A stretch of DNA of 26,760 bases from Alphaproteobacteria bacterium (GCA_022425565.1 JAKMFG010000201.1:1-26760), one strand, 5' to 3'; positions 7,001 through 15,726 are shown, numbered from the stretch's first letter. Notes: a model not told the origin generated them from the sequence alone. Numbers and translations: made by a program.

Positions 7001-9783
7001 CGCGCCTGCCTTCCAGAACAGACAGCACGGGCCAGATCATGAAGTGGCGGCAATGGATTCAGCCGCTTCAGACCGCGCGGGGTGGTGAGCTGCCAATACC
7101 GCAGGAACGGCTGACTGCCCTGCATCAGCTCGCTGGCAATGGAAGCGACAAGGTGTTTCGTGCTGCCCTTCTCGCGGCGGCAAAGGATATTCACAGCGGG
7201 CTGAAAGACGATCTTGCCGAAGAATTTGATCTGGGGCGCGACGGGGCTGTCTATGTGGGCCGTCATGCGCTGGGTATGGACCAGATACTGGAGGCGCTTT
7301 TTTCCGCCATCATGGTGCGGCATGGCAATGCCGGGCTTGCGCTTGTCGCGGTGGGAGGCTACGGCCGCGGTGAATTGGCGCCGTTGTCGGATATTGATCT
7401 TCTCGTGCTGACCGCAAAGGAAAGCGATCCTGCCGCCGATGTGATTGTCGAACAGCTTCTCTACCTGCTCTGGGACCTTGGCCTCAAGGTGGGTCATGCG
7501 AAACGCACCGTGCCCGACACCATCCGGTCCTCGCGCGAGGACCACACCATCCTGACTGGCCTGATCGAGATGCGTTTCATCGCCGGTGACGCGCCGCTTT
7601 ACAAGAAACTCGAGACAGCCTTCCAGAAGGAGCTGGGACGGATCAAGCCCGGTGACTTCGCCGAGATCAAGCTCGCCGAACGGGACGCCCGCCACCAGAA
7701 GCACGGCGCCACCCGCTATATGGTCGAACCGAACGTCAAGGAAGGAAAGGGCGGGCTCCGTGACCTTCACACCCTGTTCTGGATCGCCAAGCTGGCCTAC
7801 CGCGCCGACAGCATCATAGACATCGTCGACAAGGGCGTTCTTCGCGAAACCGAAGCCCGCCGCTTTGCTGCCGCGCAGCGTTTTCTCTGGACGGTACGGT
7901 GCCATCTTCATCTCCTTGCAGGCAGGCCTGAGGAGCGGCTGGATTTTGACGCGCAGATGTCGATTGCGCCGCGCATGGGATTTGCCGCGCGCGGCGGCAT
8001 GCGCGATGTCGAGCGTTTCATGAAACGCTACCACCTTGCAACGCGCGACGTTGGTAGCCTGACACGGATCATCTGCGCGGCGATGGAAACCGATTTTCGC
8101 AAGCGCCGCATTTCCCTTGCCGAGGATTTCCGGCCGGGCCAGCATTTCGGCCATTTCACCATCCGCGCCGGCAGGATCAATCTCGACAAGGACCTGATGT
8201 TCCGTGACGAGCCGTTGCGCATGCTGCAGATCTTTCATCTGGCGCTTGAGCAGAATGCCGACATTCATCCGCAGGCGCTTCAGCGGATCACCCGCGGCCT
8301 TCCCTGGCTGGGAGAGGCCACGCGGCGCGACCCCGAGGCAACGGCCGAGTTCCTCGGCATCCTGACGTCGCGGCGCAATCCCGAACGTGTGTTGCGCCTG
8401 ATGAATGAAAGCGGCGTCCTCGGCAGGTTCCTGCCTGATTTCGGCAAGATCGTAGCGATGATGCAGTTCGACATGTATCACAGCTACACGGTTGACGAGC
8501 ATACCATCAAGGTGATCGGCGTGCTGCACAACATAGGGACAGGCGGGCTTGCCGAAACAGCGCCGGTGGCAACCAGCGTGATGCCGGAAATCGAGTCACG
8601 GCTGGTGTTGTTCGTCGCAGCCCTTCTTCACGATATAGCCAAGGGCCGTGACGGCGACCATTCCGAGCTTGGCGCGGAGCTGGCACTTGAGCTCTGCCCC
8701 AGCCTCGGCCTCAGCCAGGAAGAGACCGAGACTGTCAGCTGGCTTGTCAGGCATCATCTGCTGATGAGCAAGACGGCCTTCCGTTATGACCTGAACGATC
8801 CGAAGACCATCGATGATTTCGCCGCCATCGTGCAGTCGCCGGAACGGCTGAAACTGCTTCTGGTGCTGACCGTCGCCGATATCAGAGGCGTGGGTCCGAC
8901 CATTTGGAACGGGTGGAAGGCGGCGCTGATGCGCGACCTCTACTATCAGACTGATGCTGTCCTACGCGGTGCAGATGCTGCCGTCATCGCGGCCGGCAAT
9001 GCCGAAGTTGCGCGTGATATCGTGCGCGGGCGTCTCGACGGATGGAGCGATGAGGAGTTTGCCGCCTATGCCGCGATGATGCCGCGGCAATACTGGACAG
9101 GGTTCGACACCGAATCCCAGCTCCGTCATGCCGGGCTTGGCCGGACCTTCCGGTCGATGGACGTGCCGCTTCTCGCTGATTTCCGTCAGGTCGAGGACAA
9201 GAATGTCACCGAGCTGACGCTTCTAACCATCGATGATGCGGGATTGTTCTCGCGGATTGCCGGGGCGGTGGCCGGCCACGGCATCAACATCGCCGGCGCG
9301 CGGATCACCACTTGTGCCGACGGCACGGTACTCGATGTGTTTCAGCTGCAGACAACCTCCAACGAGCCGGTCACCGACGAGCGGCTTCTCGGGCGGGTGA
9401 AGACCAGCATCGAGAAAGCTGTCTCGGGAACATTGCGGCCTCAGGCGGCTCTTCGTGAAAGGTGGCAAAGCCTGCCGGAACGCGTGCGTCATCTTCCCGT
9501 GCCGTCACGCGTGATCCTTTCGAACCGGATCAGTTCGACCCACACGGTGATTGAGGTCAATGGCCGTGACATGCCCGGCCTCCTGCATCGGCTGACAAGG
9601 GCGCTTGCCGAGCTTGGACTGCAAATCCAGACAGCAACCGTATCCACCTATGGCGAACGCGTGGTCGATGTCTTCTATGTGAAGGACCTGTTCGGGCTTC
9701 AGGTTCATAACGAGGCGCGTCTGACGACAATTCGCGACCAGTTGCTGGAAGTGTTCGACCAGATCGGCGAGGCGGCGGAATGA
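6997..9783 (+). CDS. glnD: Bifunctional uridylyltransferase/uridylyl-removing enzyme GlnD
   Basis: 928 residues, the usual GlnD length. The nucleotidyltransferase domain contains VGGYGRGELAPLSDIDLLVL (119-138) with the catalytic Asp pair 132/134. It is followed by the GlnD-type linker (KEGKGGLRDLHTLFWIAK) and an HD hydrolase domain with LLHDIAKG (His545-Asp546). Two C-terminal ACT domains (about 738-815 and 848-925) are expected to bind glutamine. GlnD uridylylates PII proteins when nitrogen is scarce and removes UMP when glutamine is high. ATG6997 overlaps the mutS stop by 4 nt; a later in-frame Met (7039) is possible but less likely. All catalytic motifs are present. Its own stop overlaps murJ. 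Confidence 0.97.
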   Translation: MTRLPSRTDSTGQIMKWRQWIQPLQTARGGELPIPQERLTALHQLAGNGSDKVFRAALLAAAKDIHSGLKDDLAEEFDLGRDGAVYVGRHALGMDQILEALFSAIMVRHGNAGLALVAVGGYGRGELAPLSDIDLLVLTAKESDPAADVIVEQLLYLLWDLGLKVGHAKRTVPDTIRSSREDHTILTGLIEMRFIAGDAPLYKKLETAFQKELGRIKPGDFAEIKLAERDARHQKHGATRYMVEPNVKEGKGGLRDLHTLFWIAKLAYRADSIIDIVDKGVLRETEARRFAAAQRFLWTVRCHLHLLAGRPEERLDFDAQMSIAPRMGFAARGGMRDVERFMKRYHLATRDVGSLTRIICAAMETDFRKRRISLAEDFRPGQHFGHFTIRAGRINLDKDLMFRDEPLRMLQIFHLALEQNADIHPQALQRITRGLPWLGEATRRDPEATAEFLGILTSRRNPERVLRLMNESGVLGRFLPDFGKIVAMMQFDMYHSYTVDEHTIKVIGVLHNIGTGGLAETAPVATSVMPEIESRLVLFVAALLHDIAKGRDGDHSELGAELALELCPSLGLSQEETETVSWLVRHHLLMSKTAFRYDLNDPKTIDDFAAIVQSPERLKLLLVLTVADIRGVGPTIWNGWKAALMRDLYYQTDAVLRGADAAVIAAGNAEVARDIVRGRLDGWSDEEFAAYAAMMPRQYWTGFDTESQLRHAGLGRTFRSMDVPLLADFRQVEDKNVTELTLLTIDDAGLFSRIAGAVAGHGINIAGARITTCADGTVLDVFQLQTTSNEPVTDERLLGRVKTSIEKAVSGTLRPQAALRERWQSLPERVRHLPVPSRVILSNRISSTHTVIEVNGRDMPGLLHRLTRALAELGLQIQTATVSTYGERVVDVFYVKDLFGLQVHNEARLTTIRDQLLEVFDQIGEAAE

Positions 9784-11306
9784 GCGCCCAGCCGCTTGCA
9801 CGTGCCTTCCGCCAGATCGGGGGGATGACGGCCGTGAGCCGTGTGCTGGGATTTGTCCGCGATGTTGTGTTTGCGGCGCTGCTTGGTGCCGGACCGGCGG
9901 CCGACGCTTTCCTTGTCGCCCTGAAATTACCGAACATGTTCCGGCGGCTGACCGCCGAAGGCGCCCTTTCCAACGCCTTTGTACCGGCCTTTGCCAAGGC
10001 ACAGCGAGAGGATGGCGACGAGGCGGCCATGGCCCTCGCCGGTGAAACGCAGACGACGCTGATGATGGTTCTCGTCACCCTTGTTGGTATCGGCGAGATC
10101 TTCATGCCGAACATCATAGGCCTGCTGGCACCCGGCTTTGCCGACACGCCGGATCGTATGAATGCCGCGGTCACACTGGCACGCGTGACCTTTCCCTATC
10201 TCCCCATGATTTCGCTTGTCGCTTTCTGGGCGGCGATCGCGAATGCGGACGGTCGGTTCATGACGGCTGCTGCGATGCCTGTCATTTTCAACATCCTGCT
10301 TGTCGGCGGCGCCTTGCTGATCCCGGTGGCAACCGGATGGCTCGCTGTTGAAAAGGCGATGCCGCTCGCCGCCGCATTGCTGCTGGCAGGCCTGTTGCAG
10401 ATGGCTGTGATGGCGCACCTGCTCCGCCGGATCGGCCGCATGCCGGCATGGCGATGGCCACGTTTCGCCGCGCCGGTCCGGGCCATGTGGCGGCAATTTT
10501 CCGTTGCTTCCGCTGGCGCGATCGCCATGCAGGTCAATCTGATTGTCGATCTCGTTCTGGCGTCGCTCCTTCCAGTTGGTGCGATATCCTGGCTGTATTT
10601 CGCTGACCGGGTGGCGCAGCTGCCGCTTGGCATCATAGGTGTCGCGCTTGGCACGGCTTTGCTTCCACGGCTGTCGGCACAGTTCCGTGATGACGACCCC
10701 GCCGCGGCTCGTGCCTCGCTTGCCGAGGCCATGCGCCTTGCCGCCTTTCTCGTGGTGCCGGCAATGGTTGCGCTGATCATCATCGCGCCGCAGATCATCA
10801 ATGGGCTGTTCGGCTATGGCGCGTTTTCAGAAGCCGCCGTCGCCGCCAGTGCTTCGGCTCTCGCGGCCTACGCCATCGGCATGCCGGCGCATATTCTGGT
10901 CAAGATATTGCAGCCTGCCTTTTACGCCACCGGCCGGGGCGGGTTTGTGCTCGGCGTGTCGATCGCAGCAGTTGTTGCCAATGTCAGCCTGTCGATCACA
11001 TTGATGCCTGTTCTGGGTCATGTCGGCCTGGCACTTGCCACGTCATTGTCCGGCCTGATTGCGGCGACGGCACTCGCCGCGGCGCTGGCACGTCGCGGAC
11101 ATCTGCGGCTCCCGCCACCGACCGAGACAATAAGAACAGTGTTCTGCTGCCTGGTGATGGCAGCGGCTCTTGTTGGGATCGGCAGGCTGTTGCCAGCACT
11201 TCCGCCGGCCATCGAGCTTGGCATCCTTGTCATTGGTGGTGGCGGTGCCTATCTGGCCGTCGCGGCCGGGATTGGTGCGATGCCGCGCCAGCTTTTCCGG
11301 CGCTAG
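9780..11306 (+). CDS. murJ: Lipid II flippase MurJ (MviN)
   Basis: A 508-residue polytopic membrane protein of the MOP superfamily, with about 14 hydrophobic segments. The start is classic MurJ: MSAQPLARAFRQIGGMTAVS, then RVLGFVRDVVFAALLG and the conserved ADAFLVALKLPNMFRRLTAEGALSNAFVPAF. It moves lipid-linked peptidoglycan precursor across the inner membrane. ATG9780 overlaps the glnD stop in ATGA, so translation is probably coupled. The pairing glnD-murJ is common in alphaproteobacteria. There is no sign of truncation. Confidence 0.97.
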   Translation: MSAQPLARAFRQIGGMTAVSRVLGFVRDVVFAALLGAGPAADAFLVALKLPNMFRRLTAEGALSNAFVPAFAKAQREDGDEAAMALAGETQTTLMMVLVTLVGIGEIFMPNIIGLLAPGFADTPDRMNAAVTLARVTFPYLPMISLVAFWAAIANADGRFMTAAAMPVIFNILLVGGALLIPVATGWLAVEKAMPLAAALLLAGLLQMAVMAHLLRRIGRMPAWRWPRFAAPVRAMWRQFSVASAGAIAMQVNLIVDLVLASLLPVGAISWLYFADRVAQLPLGIIGVALGTALLPRLSAQFRDDDPAAARASLAEAMRLAAFLVVPAMVALIIIAPQIINGLFGYGAFSEAAVAASASALAAYAIGMPAHILVKILQPAFYATGRGGFVLGVSIAAVVANVSLSITLMPVLGHVGLALATSLSGLIAATALAAALARRGHLRLPPPTETIRTVFCCLVMAAALVGIGRLLPALPPAIELGILVIGGGGAYLAVAAGIGAMPRQLFRR

Positions 11307-11354
11307 CCATCATCCGGCGGTGACGGGCAACGCGCCTCGACGCCGTTGCCGGAC

Positions 11355-11383
11355 TTGACCGCCGCCACGCCAGCCATCATAAC
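11355..11383 (+). promoter_or_regulatory. Candidate sigma-70-type promoter for trpS
   Basis: TTGACC (11355-11360) is followed after exactly 17 nt by CATAAC (11378-11383). A start near 11390 would leave a ~55-nt leader before trpS. This is sequence match only. Confidence 0.45.
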
Positions 11384-11390
11384 GCTGGCG
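11368..11390. promoter_or_regulatory. Dyad symmetrical about the trpS -10 box (possible operator)
   Basis: CGCCAGC (11368-11374) and GCTGGCG (11384-11390) form a perfect 7-bp inverted repeat with a 9-nt centre that contains the proposed -10 element. It could be a repressor site or simply an RNA hairpin at the end of the murJ transcript; there is no U-tract. Confidence 0.35.
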
Positions 11391-11444
11391 ACAGAGCGAT
11401 GACGCTGCAAGCCATAACGACAGGATCGACCACGGGACGCGACC

Positions 11445-12491
11445 ATGACAAGCCTTCTTCCCATGCCGGAAAAGCGCATCTTTTCGGGTATCCAGCCGAC
11501 GGGCAATCTGCATCTTGGCAACTATCTTGGCGCAATCCGGAACTGGGTTACGTTGCAGGATGATTTTGAATCCATCTATTGCGTTGTCGACCTGCATGCC
11601 ATCACCGTGGCGCAAGACCCGCAGCAGCTCCGCCAGAGCACCCGCGAGGTTGCGGCAAGCCTGATTGCCGCGGGCATCTCTCCCGAGCGTTCGGTCCTGT
11701 TCAACCAGTCCAGCGTGCCGCAGCACTCGCAACTCGCCTGGGTGTTCAACTGCATCGCGCGCCTTGGCTGGCTCAACCGGATGACCCAGTTCAAGGAGAA
11801 GGCCGGTAAAAACCGTGAGAACGCGACGGTCGGGCTCTATTCCTATCCAACGCTGATGGCGGCGGACATTCTCGCCTACCGGGCCACGCATGTGCCGGTC
11901 GGCGAAGACCAGAAACAGCATCTCGAGCTGACACGCGATATTGCTCAAGGCTTTAATCAGACCTACGGCGTTGAATTCTTCCCGCTGCCAGAGCCGCAGA
12001 TTTTCGGAAGCGCAACACGGGTGATGAGCCTCCGGGACGGCAATTCAAAGATGAGCAAGTCGGACGCTTCCGACAATTCGCGCATCAACATGACCGACGA
12101 TGCCGACCTGATCGCGCAGAAAATCCGGAAGGCCAAAACTGATCCCGACGCCCTTCCGTCCGAGAGTGCGGGTCTGGAAGGCCGGCCTGAGGCGCAGAAC
12201 CTCGTCGGTATTTTTGCCGCGCTTGCCGATAGTGATGTGGAGAGTGTGCTTTCTGATTTTGCCGGTCGCGGATTTGGTGAGTTCAAGCCGGCACTTGCCG
12301 AACTGGCCGTTGCCAAACTGGCGCCGATGGGTGATCGCATGCGCGAGCTGCTGGCCAATCCGGGCGACATCGACGCTGTGCTTGCTGACGGCGCGCTACG
12401 GGCCGAGGAAATCGCCGCGCCCATTATTGACCAGGTGAATGATATCGTCGGTTTTCTTGGAGCGGGCTCCAAGTCAGGACCGGGTAGCTGA
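11445..12491 (+). CDS. trpS: Tryptophanyl-tRNA synthetase
   Basis: 348 residues, a class I aminoacyl-tRNA synthetase that charges tRNA-Trp. The HIGH-type motif is [10 protein letters not shown] (His23-Asn26), just after FSGIQPTG, and KMSKS is intact (Lys202-Ser206). Other TrpS features are the [30 protein letters not shown] and EPQIFG segments. The start at ATG11445 is supported by GGGA at 11434-11437 with a 7-nt spacer; ATG11463 would also keep the fold but has no ribosome site. It follows murJ by 138 bp, and I find a promoter candidate in that gap. Confidence 0.97.
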   Translation: MTSLLPMPEKRIFSGIQPTGNLHLGNYLGAIRNWVTLQDDFESIYCVVDLHAITVAQDPQQLRQSTREVAASLIAAGISPERSVLFNQSSVPQHSQLAWVFNCIARLGWLNRMTQFKEKAGKNRENATVGLYSYPTLMAADILAYRATHVPVGEDQKQHLELTRDIAQGFNQTYGVEFFPLPEPQIFGSATRVMSLRDGNSKMSKSDASDNSRINMTDDADLIAQKIRKAKTDPDALPSESAGLEGRPEAQNLVGIFAALADSDVESVLSDFAGRGFGEFKPALAELAVAKLAPMGDRMRELLANPGDIDAVLADGALRAEEIAAPIIDQVNDIVGFLGAGSKSGPGS

Positions 12492-12771
12492 TCGAGGGTG
12501 CATGATTCGGCACAAACGCAAGCGCCGGCGACATTGCCGCAAATTTCACACATTTTGGCCACTGAAATGTGCTACTATTTATACTATATGTACCTAATAA
12601 CTGGTATTGTCCGATTTTTGACCGATTATCGGGAACAGGGCGCGGACACTACACCGGAGTACGCAGGCTTGGCTTCGCGGATCTGCTGAGCGGTCTCACA
12701 ATCCGGATGAAGATCAGGCAGCAGAGTGTGGGCATCCGGCAAAAATGCCGGATCAAAAGGGGCAGATCATC
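12492..12771. other. 280-bp non-coding gap, AT-rich core, upstream of nfu
   Basis: No convincing gene is present; short frames here lack family features and ribosome sites. An AT-rich patch around 12541-12620 contrasts with the surrounding GC-rich DNA and holds an extended -10-like TGCTACTAT (12570-12578) and TATACT (12580-12585), the latter 19 nt after TTGGCC (12555-12560). It is the likely nfu promoter region. A near-palindrome CCGATTATCGG lies just downstream, and a hairpin sits at 12734-12753. Confidence 0.4.
12734..12753 (+). promoter_or_regulatory. Leader hairpin directly before the nfu ribosome site
   Basis: ATCCGGC (12734-12740) pairs with GCCGGAT (12747-12753) around the loop AAAAAT. 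The Shine-Dalgarno AAAAGGGG (12755-12762) begins two bases after the stem. An alternative GGCAT/ATGCC pairing exists in the same bases. An in-frame ATG (12745) lies at the loop/stem edge and is probably not the true start. Confidence 0.4.
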
Positions 12772-13326
12772 ATGTTTATTCAGACGCAAGACACGCCGAA
12801 CCCGGCGACACTCAAATTCATCCCCGGCGTGCCGGTGATGGAGACAGGCACAGCCGACTATCCAGCAGCGGACAGTGCGACAAACTCGCCGCTGGCGCGG
12901 CGTCTGTTTCAGATTGATGGTGTTCGCGGCGTTTTTCTCGGTGGGGATTTCGTCGCTGTAACCAAGGAAGAGGCGCTTGACTGGTTCGCGCTGAAGCCGT
13001 CGATTCTGGCCGGCATCATGGAACATTACGCATCGGGCATGCCGGTCGTCGAATCCACTGGTGCCGCTGACGAGGACGATGGCGAAGAGGATGATGACGT
13101 CGTCCGCCAGATCAAGCAGCTTCTCGACACACGGGTTCGCCCGGCCGTTGCCATGGATGGCGGCGACATCGTGTTCCAGGGGTTTGACGACGGTGTTGTC
13201 ACGCTGCAGATGCGTGGTGCCTGTCAGGGGTGCCCCAGCTCGACAGCCACGCTCAAGATGGGCATCGAGAACATGCTTCGCCATTATATCCCCGACGTGC
13301 GCGAGGTTCGTGCGGCGGATTTCTAG
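12772..13326 (+). CDS. nfuA: NifU-like iron-sulfur cluster carrier (Nfu)
   Basis: 184 residues in two domains. Residues 1-~90 are the Nfu N-terminal domain (MFIQTQDTPNPATLKFIPG, then FQIDGVRGVFLGGDFVAVTK). Residues ~108-184 are the NifU C-terminal domain with the cluster-binding Cys151-x-x-Cys154 in GACQGCPSS. Between them is a very acidic linker (DEDDGEEDDD). Nfu proteins receive and deliver 4Fe-4S clusters; MiaB, encoded nearby, is a 4Fe-4S enzyme and a plausible client, though that is inference. ATG12772 has AGGGG at 12758-12762 and the exact family N-terminus; the frame also opens at ATG12745. It probably has its own promoter, as a 280-bp gap precedes it. Confidence 0.95.
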   Translation: MFIQTQDTPNPATLKFIPGVPVMETGTADYPAADSATNSPLARRLFQIDGVRGVFLGGDFVAVTKEEALDWFALKPSILAGIMEHYASGMPVVESTGAADEDDGEEDDDVVRQIKQLLDTRVRPAVAMDGGDIVFQGFDDGVVTLQMRGACQGCPSSTATLKMGIENMLRHYIPDVREVRAADF

Positions 13327-13377
13327 GGCGCTGCCTCCATCAAGTTTTCTTTTTGCCTACCATCCAGCGGGACAGTT

Positions 13378-14586
13378 GTGATTCAGCAAACCGGAATTGC
13401 ACTTAACAACAGCCACCTCCTTCGCGCAGCCATGGCTTTTGCCGTGATTGGCGTGATTGGTCCCGGCCTGTTTCAGCTGAAGCCGCCGCAATGGTTTGGC
13501 AGCAGCGAGCCTGTGCAGTCGGTCGAAGTCCTGTCGCCACCTGCCGAAGTGGGCGGCGAGGTCGCCCTGTCGGAAGCGCCGGTTCAGGCCGCACCTGCGA
13601 CTGTCACCGTTTCGGACGAGCCGCCTGCGGCCAAGAATGTGGTTCCGGCGCAATCTGTGAAATTTGTCGAGACACCATCGCCGAAGGCTCCAGCCGGCCA
13701 GCCGCTTCGCGGCCCAAACGCTGGCGCTGCCGGCACCCGGCTTGCCGCCCTGCAGCAAAGTGCACCGCCAGAGGTGCCTGCGGTCAGGGCCCGGCGTGAA
13801 CCTGCTGCTCCTGCCAAGCCCGAAGCCAAGCCCGAGGCCAAGCTGCGTCAGGTGAAAGCGCCGGTCGTTCCACCTGCCGACAGCCCCAAAATCAGCAAGA
13901 TAGCGCCTGTTCAGGTGATTGTTGCGCGGACCATGGCCCGCAACATTCCTGATTCGCACATAGGTCTTCCGGTCCAGCAGCAGAAAGACAGTTTCGTGTC
14001 GATCGTCCTGCCGCTGATCCTCGCGGCCAATGAAGAGATCGGTCAGCGGCGCAGCGCCATCATGCGGGCAGCGGATGCACAGGATCTGGATTCGCTGCAG
14101 CGCTGGGCAAAGCTTTACCGCGTAAATACCGACGGCAGATCCATTGAGGAGATCAGGGCCAATATCCTGGACCGCGCCGATTCCATTCCCGTGTCGCTGG
14201 CACTCGCCCAGGCGGCGATTGAATCCGGCTGGGGAACATCGCGCTTTGCAAGGCAGGGAAATGCGCTTTTCGGCCAGTGGGCGTGGCAGGCAAGTGCAGG
14301 CATCAAGCCGGCTCAGGCCTCAAACAGCCGTGCCGTGGTGCGCAGCTTCCCTAATCTCTTTGGTTCGGTTCGGGCCTATATGCACAACCTGAACACACAT
14401 GCCAGCTATGCGTCGTTCCGCGAGCGCCGCAAGATCATGCGTGGCCGGCCGCGTGCCGATCTCGGGTTTCAGCTGGCCAGCCATCTGGACGGCTATGCCG
14501 AAATCGGCACTGCCTATGTGGACAAGCTGCGGACATTGATTCGCAGCAATGATTTCAGCAGGTTCGAAACCGCGAAGCTTCGCTAG
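13378..14586 (+). CDS. Bax-like glucosaminidase, membrane-anchored or secreted
   Basis: 402 residues from GTG13378, with GGGA 5 nt upstream (13369-13372). A hydrophobic segment at about 13-34 (LLRAAMAFAVIGVIGPGLFQ) is a signal anchor or signal peptide. A long Pro/Ala/Lys-rich linker (~40-190) includes the tandem KPEAKPEAK. Residues ~205-395 form a mannosyl-glycoprotein endo-beta-N-acetylglucosaminidase-type domain like E. coli Bax: SVSLALAQAAIESGWGTSRF with probable catalytic Glu282, NALFGQW, then YMHNLNTHASY. Such enzymes cut the glycan strands of peptidoglycan. It lies 51 bp after nfu and converges on a polysaccharide deacetylase. The wall substrate is a family inference. An internal Met (13432) is a less likely start. 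Confidence 0.88.
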   Translation: MIQQTGIALNNSHLLRAAMAFAVIGVIGPGLFQLKPPQWFGSSEPVQSVEVLSPPAEVGGEVALSEAPVQAAPATVTVSDEPPAAKNVVPAQSVKFVETPSPKAPAGQPLRGPNAGAAGTRLAALQQSAPPEVPAVRARREPAAPAKPEAKPEAKLRQVKAPVVPPADSPKISKIAPVQVIVARTMARNIPDSHIGLPVQQQKDSFVSIVLPLILAANEEIGQRRSAIMRAADAQDLDSLQRWAKLYRVNTDGRSIEEIRANILDRADSIPVSLALAQAAIESGWGTSRFARQGNALFGQWAWQASAGIKPAQASNSRAVVRSFPNLFGSVRAYMHNLNTHASYASFRERRKIMRGRPRADLGFQLASHLDGYAEIGTAYVDKLRTLIRSNDFSRFETAKLR

Positions 14587-14587
14587 C

Positions 14588-15616
14588 CTATTCCGGAAGG
14601 AACTGGCGACCGAACCAGCGCCAGCGACCCTCTGGCCCTGGCATGGTGCAGTTCACCCTTGGCCGCTTGCCAACAAGCGGTCCCGGCATCCTGATTTCGG
14701 CACGGCGGCCGATGATGGCCACATCGAGCTTGCCATATTTGCTGTTGAAGCAGCGAAGCTGGCGTTCCTGATCCATATCCGCAGAAAGCGTGAAGCCGTA
14801 GAGCGGCGGGTTCGTCGTCAGCACAACATCTTCAGGCACGATCTGGTTCACCTTCAGCGGCAGACCGTTGATGGCGGTTTCCAGACGGCTGCGATCGCCA
14901 TATTGTTCGTTGAGGGCAAACCGCGGCAGTTCGAAAAACCCGTCATACCCGTGAGCGACACCCGAATTCTGGCCAAATGCCGCTTCGAATCCTGTGTTTC
15001 TGACCAGTTCCCGAACGGCGCGGTTATATTCACCGTAAGGATAGGCGAACAGGGTCGGCCGCAGGCCAAGCTCGGCAAGAAAACGCTCGTTCGATACCTG
15101 CAGCTCGCGACGGTTGTCCTCGATCGGTATCCGGTGCATATGCGGATGTGTCTGGGTCTGGCTGCCAATACCGAATCCGGCGGCCTGCCATTCACGAATC
15201 TGGTCCCAGTCCATATAGCCGGGAAGGTTCCTGTCCACCGGCCGTGTGGCGATGAACAGGGTTGCGGTGAATCCCCGTTCTTTCAGGCGCGGAAACGCCT
15301 CCTTGAAAACCGAAAGATAGGCGTCGTCTATGGTGATGGCGACCGAACGGTCGGGGAGCGGCTCACCGGCCTGAAGATGCTCCACCACTTCGTCGAGCGG
15401 CATTACATTATAGGGGCCGGACGCCAGTATCTCGAGATGCTCCTCGAACTGTTCGAGCGTCACATTCGTGCTCGGATATCTGTCCTCTCCAAACCTGTGA
15501 TACATCAGGATGGTGGCATAGTCCGCGGCCAGGCTGTGCGCCGCATGTCCGGCAAGCAGCGCTGCCGTGACAAGGCCCAGGATCGTGGCGCGGCACCGGA
15601 ATTGAAACTTGAACAT
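14588..15616 (-). CDS. Secreted polysaccharide deacetylase (NodB-like, CE4)
   Basis: 342 residues. A signal peptide (residues 1-~30, ending AHSLA) exports it to the periplasm. The NodB fold runs from ~33: ILMYHRFGED, the catalytic pair Asp97-Asp98 in AITIDDAYLSVF, the metal loop GSQTQTHPHM (151-160), and AYPYGEYN (181-188). In most CE4 enzymes the loop is SHTxxH; here the first His is Gln153 while His157 is kept, so metal binding may be altered. The ~80 residues after ~265 are unassigned and contain a RRxEIRMPGPL segment. The substrate (peptidoglycan GlcNAc or another polysaccharide) is unknown. Only one base separates its stop from the glucosaminidase stop, suggesting both modify the envelope. 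No strong Shine-Dalgarno precedes ATG15616. Confidence 0.85.
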   Translation of the reverse strand: MFKFQFRCRATILGLVTAALLAGHAAHSLAADYATILMYHRFGEDRYPSTNVTLEQFEEHLEILASGPYNVMPLDEVVEHLQAGEPLPDRSVAITIDDAYLSVFKEAFPRLKERGFTATLFIATRPVDRNLPGYMDWDQIREWQAAGFGIGSQTQTHPHMHRIPIEDNRRELQVSNERFLAELGLRPTLFAYPYGEYNRAVRELVRNTGFEAAFGQNSGVAHGYDGFFELPRFALNEQYGDRSRLETAINGLPLKVNQIVPEDVVLTTNPPLYGFTLSADMDQERQLRCFNSKYGKLDVAIIGRRAEIRMPGPLVGKRPRVNCTMPGPEGRWRWFGRQFLPE

Positions 15617-15726
15617 CTATTCGCCGTTCACAGGTGGATGATGGCGCGATCATACTGTGCTAGGCATGGACGTGCCAGAGCCAGTTGATGTTCGGGCTGA
15701 ATTTGAAGGACAGGCAGGCAGACAGG
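15617..15726. promoter_or_regulatory. Divergent spacer, deacetylase / tsaB
   Basis: A 110-bp gap between divergent starts, presumably carrying promoters for both. I see no consensus pair strong enough to place them. AGG at 15716-15718, 8 nt before ATG15727, supports the tsaB start. Confidence 0.3.

Noticed and set aside
6769..8529. 586-codon minus-strand frame opposite mutS end and glnD
   Set aside because: It is antisense to two conserved, overlapping genes and shows no domain.
11963..12562. Minus-strand frame with a Cys-rich start (CEICGNVAGACVC)
   Set aside because: Nearly all of it is the antisense of trpS; the Cys cluster comes from non-coding sequence after the gene and has no ribosome site.
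12498..12689. 63-codon plus-strand frame between trpS and nfu
   Set aside because: It starts with GTG without a proper ribosome site, crosses the AT-rich promoter-like patch and has no recognisable family pattern.
14549..15688. 379-codon plus-strand frame opposite the deacetylase
   Set aside because: The minus-strand gene has a signal peptide and NodB motifs; this frame is its shadow.
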